Part shown: positions 11,773-24,229 of the stretch, piece after piece | Position numbering within the stretch: the first letter of the stretch is position 1 | Layout of the letters: the number at the start of each line of letters is the position of its first letter | Assembly (NCBI RefSeq): GCF_008728515.1 | Contig: NC_044986.1 | Span: forward strand, 53,990,855-54,054,854 | Length of the DNA stretch: 64,000 bases | Source of the DNA: Papio anubis | Taxonomy: Eukaryota > Chordata > Mammalia > Primates > Cercopithecidae | Direction: 5' to 3' | Program-made: the position numbers and the translations under genes | The notes under the pieces: generated by a model | What the model saw: only the letters and a program-made list of their open reading frames with translations | The model's database searches: none | What the model was told of the DNA's origin: nothing

Positions 11773-12298
11773 CAATAGACAGATAGTAGGTGGGGTCAGT
11801 TCAGCTTCTTCTGGAATTGCCAAATCCACATGAACTCTAAAGATCCCATTCTTAACCTCATTCCCTCTTGTAGGATAAAAACATGCTTTACGTTTTAGAT
11901 GAAAGGCTGTTTCTCTTAGGGAAGTCTCCTGTACTGTGCCAACATGTTGGAGTGATTTCTTTGCTTCTGAGTTCACACTGTGTTCATGTGTGTGTGAGTT
12001 GGGGAGAGTCCTATTCTATTTAACAATTTATTGATTGTCTAATGGTTCTAGGATTTTCTCAGTGCTCTTATTTACTGCTTTCCTTTACGTAGGCCCTCTG
12101 ACCTTTTCTCAACCTGTATGTCACTACAGAAGACAAAATATGATTTAAATAACCTCTTTCCATTTTTTTGTTTCGAATTTTGAGCAAGAAGATTGATTAC
12201 CTATATGATTTTCTTTTGTATTTTCAGTTAGCAGATTTTGTCATCATGGCACCACAGAATTTGTCTGTTAACTTTCTTTTCCATATTTATACTAAATT

Positions 12299-12605
12299 GT
12301 CCAGGCACAGTGGCTCATGCTTGTAATGCCAGCACTTTGGGAGGCCAAGGCGGGCAGATCACTTGAGCTCAGAAGTTCCAGACCAGCCTGGCCAACACGG
12401 TGAAACCCCATCTCCACTAAAAATACAAAAATTAACCAGGCTTGGTGGTGCATGTCTGTAGTCTCAGCAACTCAGGAGGCTGAGGCACAAGAATGGCTTG
12501 AAGCCAGGAGGCAGAGGTTGTAGTCAGCCAGGATTGGGCCACCGCACAATCTTTGAGAGAGTGAGACCCTATCTCAAAAAACAAAACAAAACAAAAAAAC
12601 TCCAA
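12299..12605 (+). mobile_element. AluS/J-type SINE
   Basis: Starts 'ccaggcacagtggctcatg', keeps the left and right monomers and ends in an A-rich (aaaac)n tail. Right-monomer substitutions ('tgtagtcagccaggattggg') show considerable age. No convincing target duplication was found. Confidence 0.92.
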
Positions 12606-12609
12606 TAAA

Positions 12610-13690
12610 TTATTTGTGCCCATGATAAGGGCAAGGATGATAAGTGCCATCAGAAAGACAGTAACACTCTGATGTCAATGACTGTGTCGGACTGCTGCCC
12701 CTGGCATTAATATGCCTATTATACCTATTAATTCACTGACATCACTTTCTACTTTGTAGGCAAATTAACGTTCCAGGTCCTAGACCTGACAGTGTGTCCT
12801 TTCCTCCCACATATATCGCTGCAGATATCTCTGAAAACATTTTCCCCAGTCCCAATTAAGTTGAAGGTGGTCTAGCTAAGTCCACTGGTCATGGGGTTTG
12901 GATGGGGAGTTAGAGCTGATATGGTGACATGTCCAAGTAAAGTTCATTTAAAATCTTAAGAACTTGAGGATATATCAGAACCAAAGTTTTCAGAGAACAC
13001 AAAGGCTCTATATTGGGAATTTCAGTTCAATCACCAAATTCCAGAAGTCTTCTTGATGCCCTACTGATTCTTTGAACTGCTGATCCTTCTTTGGGAAAGC
13101 TATAGGGGTTTCCTACTTAAACTGGGTCTACCTGAAAAGATAATAGTATTACTTTGACTTGGACAATAAGCTGCATGCATATTCCAGTGATCCTAGACTT
13201 CTCTAGTCTTCAGAATAGCCTGATTCTTCTAATGAACCAGGTGTGAAATTCACTGGCTGATGCATGTTCATGCTTTGCAACATTTACTTGGTTCTCAGTC
13301 ACCTGCATCGAATGACATGTTTCCATTAGCAACTGATTGGTTGAAACACGCCCTCTCCACAGGGAGACATAATCTTGGATCATGAATATATGGGAAAAGA
13401 CACTAATAGATACTAACATTCCCATACTATACCTATAGGTGATCACTCATATGTGACCATGCCTAATAGAAACTTATTACATATGAGTTTTTAGATAAGT
13501 TACCTGTACACATAATGATATTGTAATTTTTAAATATGTAGTACCTTGTTTTTCTGTCTCGGTGAATTTAAAATTCTGTAGCAGAGTATTTTGTTGTTAA
13601 ATATCGGTAACTAGCAGGTAGAGATATAACCTTCATAAAGTTATACCTTTAGATTCCAAAATCTAAAACCTTTAGATTCCTTCCCATATT
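12610..13690. other. Unassigned sequence
   Basis: About 1.1 kb. 12840-13450 has a balanced composition and might be an old LTR or DNA element, but I recognise no diagnostic block. The minus-strand frame at 13446-13210 has no known domain. Confidence 0.4.
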
Positions 13691-13696
13691 CTGCCA

Positions 13697-13835
13697 CAAG
13701 AATTTGCAATGTTGAGTAAATCTTGCTAAACTTCAGTTTTTTCATCTCCATAATAGGCACAATGATATCATGCCCTATCTCACAGTTATTACAGAAAGCG
13801 AATTAGAATGAAAATCACAAAAGTACTTTCAAAAT
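13697..13835 (+). mobile_element. MIR SINE fragment
   Basis: 'aacttcagttttttcatct' and 'caatgatatcatgccctatc' are diverged MIR core blocks in sense order, without the MIR 5' head. Confidence 0.65.
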
Positions 13836-15557
13836 TTTTAAATATTCTACCAAGTAAAAATAACACTTTAACTTTTCAAGGTACATCCAAGTATAATTGT
13901 TGTCATCATTGCTACCAAGAAAATAATGTTTTTTTTAAAGCTCATTTTTCACTGTCACTATTCACACAAATCAATTATATTAAAGGGTCAGAGAGAATAA
14001 GAATAGCCTGTCTTTCAAGTCCTTTATTAATGAACGCTAAATTGACATGCAAATCATGTACAAAATAATTTGATAAAAGTAGTATTTGCTAATTCGTTTG
14101 GCTTTGGCCATAAAATAACCAACACATCTAGTGCATTAATTATCATGAGCTATCCCCAAATGTTGCAAGTGAATCAGTTGTGTGATACACATCAATCATT
14201 AATACCAATCACTGCACAGACACGGCCTTGGACTCAAGCCTTGGACTAAAGCCACAGACATGGCTTTAGACACTATGTAAATTTTCAAGATGATATTAAT
14301 TATGTAACAGTACTTTTGCCTTCAGGCAAGTTGTTTTTATTTATCAGAGAACAAGGGCAATTCTGTGGTTTCTTAGTTGGATGAGTGACTATAGAAAACC
14401 CTTTAAAAATGTGAATAAAGTCAACGTTTGGAGAATTGTCATATAAATATAAGCAAATTATTGTCCCAAGAGATAAGAAATCTTATGCTACTGAAATAGA
14501 ATCAAGTCACTGGCTGTAAAGCACCAAGCACACTGACATATTTTGTTATTGTAATTTTATCTGGAATTCTCCAAGGACATTTGGTATGTCACATTTCAAA
14601 ACTGCAAATAATTTGTTAACCTTTAATCAAGAAAACTGAAAAATGTTGCTCCAACCCAGTGCCCTATTTTATTACAAAGAAAAAGCCTTTGCTTAAAGCT
14701 TTGCTTTGTTTGGAAATCAAATTATCCATTTTAAAATAACACTGAAATTTATAGCATATTAAAACTATTTTCTTGGGAATTATTTTCATAATATTACTGA
14801 GATACAATACTATGAGTGACTCAGTGGAAATAAATAATTCACTAGCAACTTATAATATCCTTTTCTAAATTTAATTGTCAAGGCTGAGATAGGATAAACT
14901 GCTATGGGGGAAAGAAACCTTAATATAAGAGTTCATTTTTATAAAGAAACAGAAATACTAAGCATTCAAATTATGCAGAATGTAAATTTATAAAGGCACT
15001 GACAAAAGTAGCTAGTAAAAGATAATTTTACATTTGAGTGAAAAAGCTACTATTTAACATTAGTGTTTTATCACCTGAGTAGGCTAACTTACAGTTTGTC
15101 TTTACAAAATGAAGAGTTTACAAAGGCAAGATAGGGAGTGGTTGGAGAAAAATGAAGATTTAAAATGCAACTAGCTTTCCAAAGATTTATCTAATGTGAA
15201 TGTTATTTTTACAATGAAATAAAAACAATAAATATTTTAGACAATCAAATACTTTTGCAAATAATTTTCACTTTTTGTATAATATGGGAAATTATTCTAA
15301 AGATATTTTAGTTGGTAAATATTTTAATAAAACATTTTTACTTGAGGTCTAAAGTCCAATATATAAATATTTCTTTCAAAGACAAAAACTGTTTCTCAAC
15401 TCTATGAGTTAAAAAATAATCCACTTCTACGTTCTGCATCTAGTAATCATTACATTCCAGTTTAAAAACTTTTCAGTCGGGGTTCAATTACTGAAAACAA
15501 AATGCATTCTAGCTGATTTAAATAGAAAGGCTACTGAACCACTTACAGAAGACAGAT
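13836..15557. other. Unassigned AT-rich sequence
   Basis: About 1.7 kb with no gene or repeat that I can support. The 86-aa frame at 13808-14068 starts inside MIR sequence and is not credible. Confidence 0.45.
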
Positions 15558-18046
15558 ACCAAACGATGGCAGAGACACAACAAAAAAAGAAAATTTCAGG
15601 ACAATATTCCTGACGAACATCGATGTGAAAATCCTCAGTAAGATACTGGCAAACCAAATCCAGCAGCACATCAAAAAGCTTATCTACCACGATCAAGTCA
15701 GCTACATCCCTGGGATCCAAGGATCATTCAACATATGCAAATCAATAAACATAATCCATCACATAAACATAACCAATGATGAAAACCACATGATGATCTC
15801 AATAGATGCAGAAAAGGCCTTCACACTGTTTCATGCTAAAAACTCTCAATAAACTAGGTATCGATGGAATGTATCTCAAAATAATAAGAGCTATTTATGA
15901 CAAACCCACAGCCAATATCATACTGAATGGGCAAAAATTAGAAGTATTCCCTTTGAAAACTGGCACAAGACAAGGATGCCTTCTCTTACCACTCCTATTC
16001 AACATAGTATTGGAAGTTCTGGTTAGGGCAATCAGGCGAGAGAAAGAAATAAAGGGTATTCAAATAGGAAGAGAGGAAGTCAAATTGTCTCTGTTTGCAG
16101 ATGATCCCATCATCTCAGCCCAAAATCTCCTTAAGCTGATAAGCAACTTCAGCAAAGTCTCAGGATAAATAATCAATGTGCCAAAATCACAAGCATTCCT
16201 ATACATCAATAATAGACAAAACAGAGAGCCAAATCATGAGTGAACTCCCATTCACAATTGCTACTAAGAGAATAAAATATCTAATAATACAATTTAAAAG
16301 GGATATGAAGGACTTCTTCAAGGAGAACAAAAAACCACTGCTCAGGGAAATAAGAGAGGACACAAACAAATGAAAAGACATTCCATGCTCATGGATAGGA
16401 AGAATCAATATCAAAATGGCCATACTCCCCAGAGTAGCTTATAGAGTCAATGCTATCCCAATCAAACTACCATTGACTTTCTTGACAAGATTAGAAAAAA
16501 GCTACTTTAAATTTCATGTGGAACCAAAAAAGAGCCCACATAGCCATGACAATCCTAAGCCAAAAGAACAAAGCTGAAGGCATCACACTACCGGACTTGA
16601 AACTATACTACAAGGCTACAGTAACCAAAACAGCATGGCAATGGTTCCAAACTAGATATACAGACCAATGGAACAGAACAGAGGCCTCAGAAATAACACC
16701 ACACATCTACAACCATCTGATATTTGACAAACCTGACACAAACAAGCAATGAGGAAGGGATTCCCTATTTAACAAATGGTGTTGGAAAAACTGGCTAGCC
16801 ATATGCAGAAAACTGAAACTGGACCCCCTCCTTACACCTTATACAAAAGTTAACTCAAGATGAATTACAGGTTTAAATGTAGGACCTAAAACCATAAAAC
16901 TCTAGAAGAAAACCTAGGCAATACCATTCAGGCCATAGGCATGGGCAAAGACTTCATGTCTAAAACACCAAAAGGAATGGCACCAAAAGCCAATATTGAC
17001 AAATGTGACTAATTAAACTAAAGAGCTTCCGCACAGCAAAAGAATCTATCATCAGAGTGAACAGGCAGCCTCCAGAATGTAGAAAATTTTGCAATCTATC
17101 CATCTAACAGAGGGCTAATATCTAAAATCTATGAAGAACTTAAACAAATTTACAAGAAAAAACCAACTCCATCAAAAAGTGGCTGAAGGATATAAATAGA
17201 CACTTCTCAAAAGAAGACATTTATGCAGCCAACAAACATATGAAGAAAAGTTCATCATCACTGGTCATTACAGAAATGCAAATCAAAACCACAATGAGAT
17301 ACCATCTCATGCCAGTTAGAATGGCAATCATTAAAAAGTCAGGAAACAACAGATGCTAGAGAGAATGTGGAGAAACAGCAATGCTTTTATACTGTTGCTG
17401 GGAGCGTAAATTAGTCCAACCATTGTGGAAGACAGTGTGGCAATTCCTCAAGGATCTAGAACCAGAAATACCATTTGATCCAGCAATCCCATTACTGGGT
17501 ATATACTCAAAGGATTATAAATCATTCCACAATAAAGACATATGCACACACATGTTTATTGCAGCATTGTTCACAATAGCAAAGACTTGGAACCAACCCA
17601 AATGCACATCAATGATAGACTGGATAAAGAAAATGTGGCACATATACACCATAGAATACTATGCAGCCATAAAAAATGATAAGTTCATGTCCTTTACAGG
17701 GACATGGATGAAGCTGGAAACCATCATTCTCAGCAAACTAGCACAAGAACAGGAAACCAAACACTACATGTTCTCACTCATAAGTGACAGTTGAACAGTG
17801 AGAACACATGGACACAGGGAGGGGAACATCATACCCAGGGGCCTGTCGGGGGGTGAGGGTCTAGGGGAGGGATAGCATTAGGATAAATACCTAATGTAGA
17901 TGACAGGTTGATAGGTGCAGAAAACCACCATGGCATGTGTATACCTATGTAACAAACCTGCACATTCTGTACCTGTATCCCAGAACTTAAAGTGTAATAA
18001 CAAAAAAGAAGAAGAAAAAAAAACTAGAGAAAAAAAGAAAAAAGAA
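15558..18046 (+). mobile_element. 5'-truncated L1PA-type retrotransposon
   Basis: A 2.5-kb L1 truncated within the reverse-transcriptase region of ORF2. It begins at 'aaacgatggcagagacacaa' and runs through the ORF2 C-terminus (stop near 17794) and a 3' UTR with 'cctgtcggggggtgaggg' to an impure A-rich tail. It is close to the full-length L1 at 36671-42808 but clearly older, with many stops and small indels. No clear target duplication was found. L1PA6-8-like age is a guess. Confidence 0.92.
15600..17794 (+). pseudogene. L1 ORF2 remnant (reverse transcriptase and C-terminus)
   Basis: Frame fragments with clear ORF2p similarity are found at 15625-15852, 15806-16168, 16176-16373, 16516-16752 and 17381-17794. 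The FADD catalytic motif is encoded at 16094-16105, but compared with the intact element in this window eight codons directly after it (MIVYLENP region) are lost in frame. A further deletion of about 12 bp lies at 15826-15832 (after 'gaaaaggccttcacac'), and a stop follows the KVSG motif at 16166-16168. Nonfunctional. Confidence 0.9.
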
Positions 18047-18049
18047 AAT

Positions 18050-19143
18050 TAAAATGTTTTTGCTGTTGTTTTGTAGTTCCCTATGACTCTTGAGTTTATT
18101 TTTGTCTGTCTCTCCCCACGTAATCATAGCTATCTTCCTCTGAATTGTAGTTTTATAATATAAATATTGTGTAATCTAAATTTATCAGATTTTCTGATAA
18201 ACATAATTTTTAGACTACAATAACACAGAACAAAGCTATATCTTTCCTAAAAATTTTTATAGTGTTGTTTTGTAGACTCTTTTTGTCAAAAGATAAGAAT
18301 ATTGGATGAGAGCCCTAAAGAAAAATATTGCCTTTATTTTGTGTTACAACTTGACTGCAAAACTATTCAGCATCACTGTAGAAAGATACACAATATGGAT
18401 ATTAGAGTTCTGTAATTGAGTGAAGAGGAATGGAATGCCATCTCATTTCTACCAGGGCCCATGATATTCTCACTAGAATAATTTTTGAGTATTACTCTTA
18501 TCCAGGTGATGTATGTGAATACTATATACAATGTCATGAGTTCTTTCATCTCTTTTGAGAAGGACATAATAAAGACAAGAAGATATACTGGACAAATACA
18601 TGAATGCAGGTTTTTCAGATTATATGCAGAAGTCCCTGGAGAGAGAGAGAATGTGAGTTAAGATCATCCACCAAATACTGCACCATATTGGTCTTTCCAT
18701 CAGCAGTGTATGCCTGTCTTCTCTTTCTTCCCATAACACTCTATCTTTATCTCTATCAAAGGACTTTTGCATTACAACCTTATTGACTATTTTAAGCCCT
18801 AAATATCCTTGTATAGTCAAAAGTCCCCCACCAACACTGAAACAGAATTTAAATATACTATCTTTGTCAGCTGGCCTAAGAAGCAGAGGAATTTTAAATA
18901 TAGTAGGGCCCCCCGCTTGCTCTGCTTTCTTGTCTTCCAGTTCAAATTTTCCTTAACCCTCTCATTTTCCTTTATTTGATGTACAGCCATTTTGCATCTT
19001 TGGGCTTATGGCTTGTTACAGAATTTTTGTAACTCGAATATAGAGATAACAGATATTCTACAAAGTCAGGAACACCAGAGCTATATTTATAGAACATTTG
19101 CAAAACTTATTTGGGGTATGGAGTAGAGATGCATATCAAAACT
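18050..19143. other. Unassigned sequence
   Basis: About 1.1 kb. It includes a short GA run at 18640-18650. No recognisable gene or repeat. Confidence 0.4.
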
Positions 19144-19154
19144 TAAAGAGTCAG

Positions 19155-19462
19155 GGCCGGGTGCGGTGGCTCATGCCTGTAATCCCAGCACTTTGGGAGG
19201 CCGAGGCGGGCGGATCACGAGGTCAGGAGTTCGAAACCATCCTGGCTAACACAGTGAAACCCCGTGTCTACTAAAAAAAAAAAATACAAAAAATTAGCCG
19301 GGCGCGGTGGCGGGCACCCGTAGTCCCAGCTACTCAGGAGGCTGAGGCAGGAGAATGGCGTGAACCCAGGAGGCAGAGCTTGCAGTAAGCCAAGATCGCG
19401 CCACTGCACTCCAGCCTGGGCGACAGAGTGAGATTCTGTCTCAAAATACATAAATAAATAAA
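19155..19462 (+). mobile_element. AluY-type SINE
   Basis: Full-length sense Alu from 'ggccgggtgcggtggctc' to a (aaat)n-modified tail, flanked by the perfect 11-bp duplication taaagagtcag at 19144-19154 and 19463-19473. Low divergence. It has the general AluY form 'aagatcgcgccactgcactc' rather than the monkey-specific YR form. Confidence 0.95.
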
Positions 19463-19473
19463 TAAAGAGTCAG

Positions 19474-20553
19474 ATATAAGAGCCTAATAGTGAAAGAAAG
19501 AATGCACAATTCAAAACTAAAAGAGAATACAAAATATTTACAAAGAGTTCTCAAGGAAAGGAGAAATTGGTATAATATTAAAGTCATTATGAAGAAACAG
19601 AAGGGTAGAGACTTTTCAGGCTATGCCTATGCTATATATTACTAAAAGCATGTATAATAATCAGCTTTACTGGAGAGAGAGAGAGAGCAACAGTTGAGAG
19701 GTACGTGGTTGAAATTTTAATAACATAATAAAGCCACACATATAATGTGATAGTATCATTGCTTCTTTTGTTCTAAACATGTACATTCTCTTCAAAGAGA
19801 GTGTAAATTCATTACAGGTAAATTCCCATTTGCGCTATTTGAATTTGTATGACTTTTCAGAGACATTATATAGTTGCTAGTTGCCATTAAGGGAGTGTAA
19901 AAAACCTCTAAACAAGATATGTAAAGATAATCCGCATGTTAAACTGAAAATGACGATCTAGTATGAAATTTTTCCAAGTAGATTTAAAGGAAGTCTTTAT
20001 CTGCAAAAGGAGATAGAACTAGCACAAGTTGGTCTTGTTGAATCCTTTTATGGAATGTCTCCAGATATTTCTATCTTTCCTTGAAGACTTTTCGTATTTC
20101 TATAAATGTGTAAATATTTCGAAGTCAATGTCAGTGACACACTCATATGAATCAACATAAAGGTAATTATTCTGAGTTAAAAGGTAGAAAAAAAACCAAA
20201 GTTCATGAGATTAAAGTGTATTAACAATTTTATTTTTAAAAGCTTCACAATTTAGAATGGAGCACTATAAAAATATGATTTTGTAAAGTATTTCATTTTG
20301 AACATATAAATATGCCATGTAGGGTGATTTTCCCTTCTTTAAAGGTTTAAACTTAGTCAAGAAGCTCCAGATAAAAAGACCAGGATTTGGAATCCTCTGA
20401 CAACATAAAACTAAGTCAATTTAACATATCTGTTAAGTGTTTTAGATACAAAGTCCACTACCAAGACCATAGTCGAGGAAAAAAAGAACAGTTGCTGCCA
20501 GCAAACAATATTTACCATAGTCTGGGAGCAAATTCCAGGGACTAGAACTCAGA
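19474..20553. other. Unassigned sequence
   Basis: About 1.1 kb with no recognisable gene. A short GA run lies near 19674-19687. Confidence 0.4.
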
Positions 20554-20555
20554 TT

Positions 20556-21345
20556 GCAGTTGACGCTTGAGGAATGTGCGGATCACGGGTGCTGATCCCC
20601 ATAGTCAAAACTCCATATATATCTTTTTACTCCCCTAACTACTAATAGCTTACTGTTGACTGGAAGCCTTACTGATAACAAAAAGAGTTGACTAACACAT
20701 ATAACATACATATAATACATACTTTGTATGTTATATGTATTATATATGGCATTGTTAATAAATAAGCTAGACTAGGGGTTCCCAACCCCCCCAGGCTGTG
20801 AACCAGTACCAGCCTGTTCCCTGTTAGGAACCGAGCTGTACAGTGGAGGTGAGTGGCAGGCTAGTGAGCAGTACCACCTGAGCTCCACCTTCTGTCAGAT
20901 CAGCAGTAGCATTAGATTCTCAATGGTGTGAACCCTATTGTGAACTGCGCATGTGAGGGATCTAGGTTGCATGCTCCTTATGAGAATCTAATGCCTGATG
21001 ATCTGAGGTAGAAGAGTTTCATTCCAAAACCATCCCCACCACCATCTGTGGAAAAAAATTGTCTTCCACAAAACTGCTCCCTGGTGCCAAAAGCCTGGGG
21101 ACCACTGAGCTAGAGAAAAGAAAATGTTATTAAGAAAATCATAGGGAAGAGAAACTATATTTAGTATTCATTAAGTGGAAGTGGATCATCATAAAGATCT
21201 TCATCCTCATCATCTTCATGTTGAGTTGGCCAAGGAGGAAGAGGAGGGGTTGGTCTTGCTGTCTCAGCAGTCATAGAGATGGAAGAAAGTCCACATATAA
21301 TTGCACCTGCTTAGTTAAACCCATGTTGTTCAAAAGTCAGCTGAA
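20556..21345 (-). mobile_element. Tigger-like DNA transposon, copy 1 (minus), split by MER1 element
   Basis: The left terminus 'cagttgacgcttgag' and right terminus 'tgttgttcaaaagtcagctg' are degraded inverted repeats of a pogo/Tigger-type family. Related copies lie at 47694-48722 and 52766-55101. On the minus strand the segment around 21170-21270 still reads as an acidic C-terminal tail (DDEDEDLYDDPLPLNE), typical of Tigger transposases. The rest of the transposase is absent, so this is an internally deleted copy. A MER1-type element is inserted at 20773-21107. Confidence 0.75.
20773..21107 (+). mobile_element. MER1-type non-autonomous hAT transposon nested in Tigger
   Basis: Begins 'taggggttcccaaccc', ends 'gcctggggaccactg', and includes 'ccctgttaggaaccgagctg' and 'ctaatgcctgatgatctgag', characteristic of the MER1 group (hAT-Charlie). 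Flanked by agctagac (20765-20772) and agctagag (21108-21115), a 7-of-8 match to an 8-bp target duplication. Its insertion post-dates the surrounding Tigger copy. Confidence 0.9.
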
Positions 21346-21680
21346 TTTGATTTCTAGCTTTCTCAGGTAACTGTTCATGGAGCCTTGGAATAGCACTTGA
21401 ATTTCTGATACTGTCAGCTGTAGGCATCCTGCTTGCCTACGTCACACTGATGAAGTAGAAATTAAATTAGAAAGTTGACATAAACATGCTTTGAAAATGC
21501 CAAAGTATTTGGCAACTGTAAATCTGTAGCAATAAGAGAGTGAGCCTGCCTGGTCTGCTTCCTGCCCATCCTCACAGATACCATCTCCCACCCACACTGC
21601 CCTTTGGCCTCTGAGCTCCAGCCAGGGGCCCACCTTCTTTCAGTTTCTCCCTTCAGTCATACATATGTCACCCTCTGCTG
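21346..21680. other. Unassigned sequence
   Basis: About 330 bp, moderately GC-rich, no recognisable element or gene. The frames here (21633-21442 minus, 21604-21873 plus) have no known domain. Confidence 0.35.
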
Positions 21681-22240
21681 GCTCTTAGCTCATGATATTC
21701 TTTCACTTGGAACACCTTTCACCTCTGTGTTTCACATACATGCCCCACCCTCTTTTCAGCACCCTCTCTTAGTCCATTTCTATTCATCCTCAGGTTTTGC
21801 TTCAAACACTACTGAGGGAATCTTCTCAGACCTATCTTTTGAAAATAAGTCAGGTCTCTCTCTCATAGATTAAGACATCATTAATTTTGTTTCAACGCAC
21901 TTGTTCCAGTTTTAATCTTCCATTCATTTATGCTTATCTGCTTGATTTTGACTCTCCCACTAGTTTGGAGGAAGTAGAGCAGGATGTGCTCATTACTTTA
22001 TCCCCAAATCTTAGTATAGCAACTGATACAATTAACAGCTCAGTTAATCAGGGGAGTAAAGTACACATATCCACATGTTTCACTCCCTTAACACATTCAG
22101 GTATTGCTCAAACGTCATCTTCTAAGTTATGCAATTTGCTATGTGATGTACAATTTATAATCTGTCTAACACGAATCTACTTATTCTGGAGCTTTCTGCC
22201 AGAGTTATTTCTTCTCTTTAGCAGTGATTCCATGTTGCCT
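21681..22240 (+). mobile_element. Diverged L2 LINE 3' fragments
   Basis: Two segments read like the L2 3' region: 'tcatcctcaggttttgcttc' with 'gggaatcttctcagacc' (about 21786-21835), and 'cattcaggtattgctcaaac' with 'gtcatcttctaag' (about 22096-22125). Heavily diverged. The 124-aa frame at 21887-22261 runs through this region and is not a convincing gene. Confidence 0.5.
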
Positions 22241-22519
22241 TCTCCTAAGAAATACACCTAAGTAATTTTAATTACCATGTATTTATTTTTTACTAACTGT
22301 GGAAAATCTCATGCTAATTACATTGACTCTGAGGATGAGTGAGTACAAAGATATTTCATTCAAATTCACTTATCTCAAGGAGTTTACAAAAAGTTATAAT
22401 ATATTTCACTATGATACATGCTGAGAAATATACTAAATCATTGCTATAGAAGTTTTGTAGATACAGAGCTGATGTGGTAAACAAGAAATGTCCCCAGTAT
22501 AGGCTTAATTTAACTGAAC

Positions 22520-22818
22520 CAAGGCAAATGGGTAGACAACCAAATTGCCAATCAATAAATCTTTAAATCCACCTATAATCTAGAAGTCTCACCCCACCTT
22601 AAGATTTCCCATGTTTCTTGGCAGAACCAATGTATACCTTACATATATTGATTTATGTCTTTGCCAGTAACTTCTGTCTCCCCAAAATGTAAAACCAAGC
22701 TGTAACCCAACCATCTTAGGCACATATTCTGAGGACCTCCTGACACTGCGTTACAGGTCATAATCAAAATAAACTTTTAAATTGATTGCCTTTTGTCTCA
22801 GATACTTTTTGGTTTACA
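22520..22818 (+). mobile_element. Partial ERV class I-type LTR
   Basis: 'ccaatgtataccttacatat', 'aaaaccaagctgtaaccca', 'ctgaggacctcctgacac' and 'aaaataaacttttaaat' give the 3' half of an LTR with a polyadenylation signal near 22767-22772, ending 'ggtttaca'. It is related to the minus-strand LTR at 23035-23668 through the U3/R region but differs at the 3' end. No internal viral genes. Confidence 0.65.
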
Positions 22819-23034
22819 TTGACAATATTGAGTATTCTGGAAGCTAAAATTCACCTCTAACAATTTCTGAACAGATATCAAATACATAAATGGAGATAAA
22901 GAAGACCACATATATAATTCATTAAGATTGATTAATGAAAAGTTATTTTCAACTAATATAACAGAATTATTTTTTTAAAAGAAAAACTTTTTCTTAAACT
23001 TTCATGCATCTACTGTCAACGAAAACAATCAAAC

Positions 23035-23668
23035 TGTAAAATATTTGGAAAGATTTATTCTGAGCCAAATGTGGGTTGGCATGACCCATGATACAGCCCC
23101 AGTAGATCCTGAGAACATGTGTCCAAAGTGGTTGGGATACAGTTTGCTTTTATACCTTTTAGGGAGACATAAGACACAATACATGATGTAAGACGAACAT
23201 TGGTTCTGTCCAGAAAGGTGGAAAAACTCAAAGCTGGGGGATGGGGTGGTGTCCATGTTATAAGTGGATTCAAAATTTTCTAATTGGCAGTTGGTTCAAA
23301 GAGTTTACCTAAGACCCGAAATCAACAGAAGGGAGGGTGACTGGATTAAGATAAGGGGTTGTGGAAACTAAGGTTATTATGCAGATGAGAGGAAGCCTCG
23401 AGCTAGCAGGCTTCAGCAAGAATAGATGTAAATGTTTCTTATCAGACTTAAAGAGTCTGTTGTGTCAGTCTAAATGTGTCTGTTTTAATGTTAATGCTAG
23501 TCAGCTGGGCCTGGATTCCAAAGGGAGGAAGGCATAGTGAGGCATGTCTAACTACCCATTCCCAACATGGCCTCAACTAGTGTTTCAGGTTTACTTTAGA
23601 ATGCCCTTGGCAGAGAGGGGGGTCCATTTGGTTAGTTGGGGGGCTTAGAATTTTATTTTTTGTTTACA
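23035..23668 (-). mobile_element. Solo ERV class I-type LTR
   Basis: About 634 bp bounded by TG...CA. On the minus strand it contains a TATA-like 'ggtataaaag' (+ strand about 23151-23160), an AATAAA signal ('cagaataaatc', + strand about 23050-23060) and 'ctcaggatctac' just upstream. No gag, pol or env sequence flanks it. Lies about 215 bp from, and opposite to, the related LTR at 22520-22818. The small minus-strand open frames at 23029-23273 are incidental. Confidence 0.75.
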
Positions 23669-23834
23669 CTACAAAAACTAGAAAGAGACTTACCAAATAT
23701 TATCTAGGCAAACATTTACAAAGCTTTTCATTAGGATTTATTATATTAAATATTGCTCTTATAGTAGTTGAAAATTATTCTTCATAATAATTTTCAGTAT
23801 TTTCTTCATAATCTTTATATTATTGTTAGCCAAT

Positions 23835-24146
23835 CTTTTTTTAGTTTTTATGTATTTATTTTTTTGAGACAGAGTCTCAGTCTGTCGCCAGGTTGGAGTG
23901 CAGTGGTGCAATCTCGGCTCACTGAAACCTCCACCTCCGGGGTTCAAGCAATTCTCCTGCCTCAGCCTCCCGAGGATTTGGGACTACAGGTGCATGCCAC
24001 CACATCCAGCTAATTTTTTTGTATTTTTAGTAGACATGGGGTTTCACCATGTTGTCTAGGATTGTCTCGATCTCTTGACCTTGTGATCCTCCCACCTCGG
24101 CCTCCCAAAATGCTGGGATTACAAGCATGAGCCACCGTGCCCAGAC
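23835..24146 (-). mobile_element. AluS-type SINE
   Basis: Reverse-complement Alu with both monomers, T-rich tail at the left, and a 7-bp flanking match agccaat at 23828-23834 and 24147-24153. The short frames read across it (23768-24013 plus; 24258-24010 minus) are Alu artefacts. Confidence 0.93.
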
Positions 24147-24229
24147 AGCCAATAATATCAAAATAAATTTCAGTGCAACTACTACTTTTAAAACTGTCTT
24201 TGCAAAAACTGTTAACATTGAAAAAATTA

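Noticed and set aside
20690..20760. Palindromic 'catataacatac...gtatgttatatg' as an independent regulatory site
   Set aside because: It is part of the AT-rich interior of the Tigger-like element and recurs in related form in the other copies.
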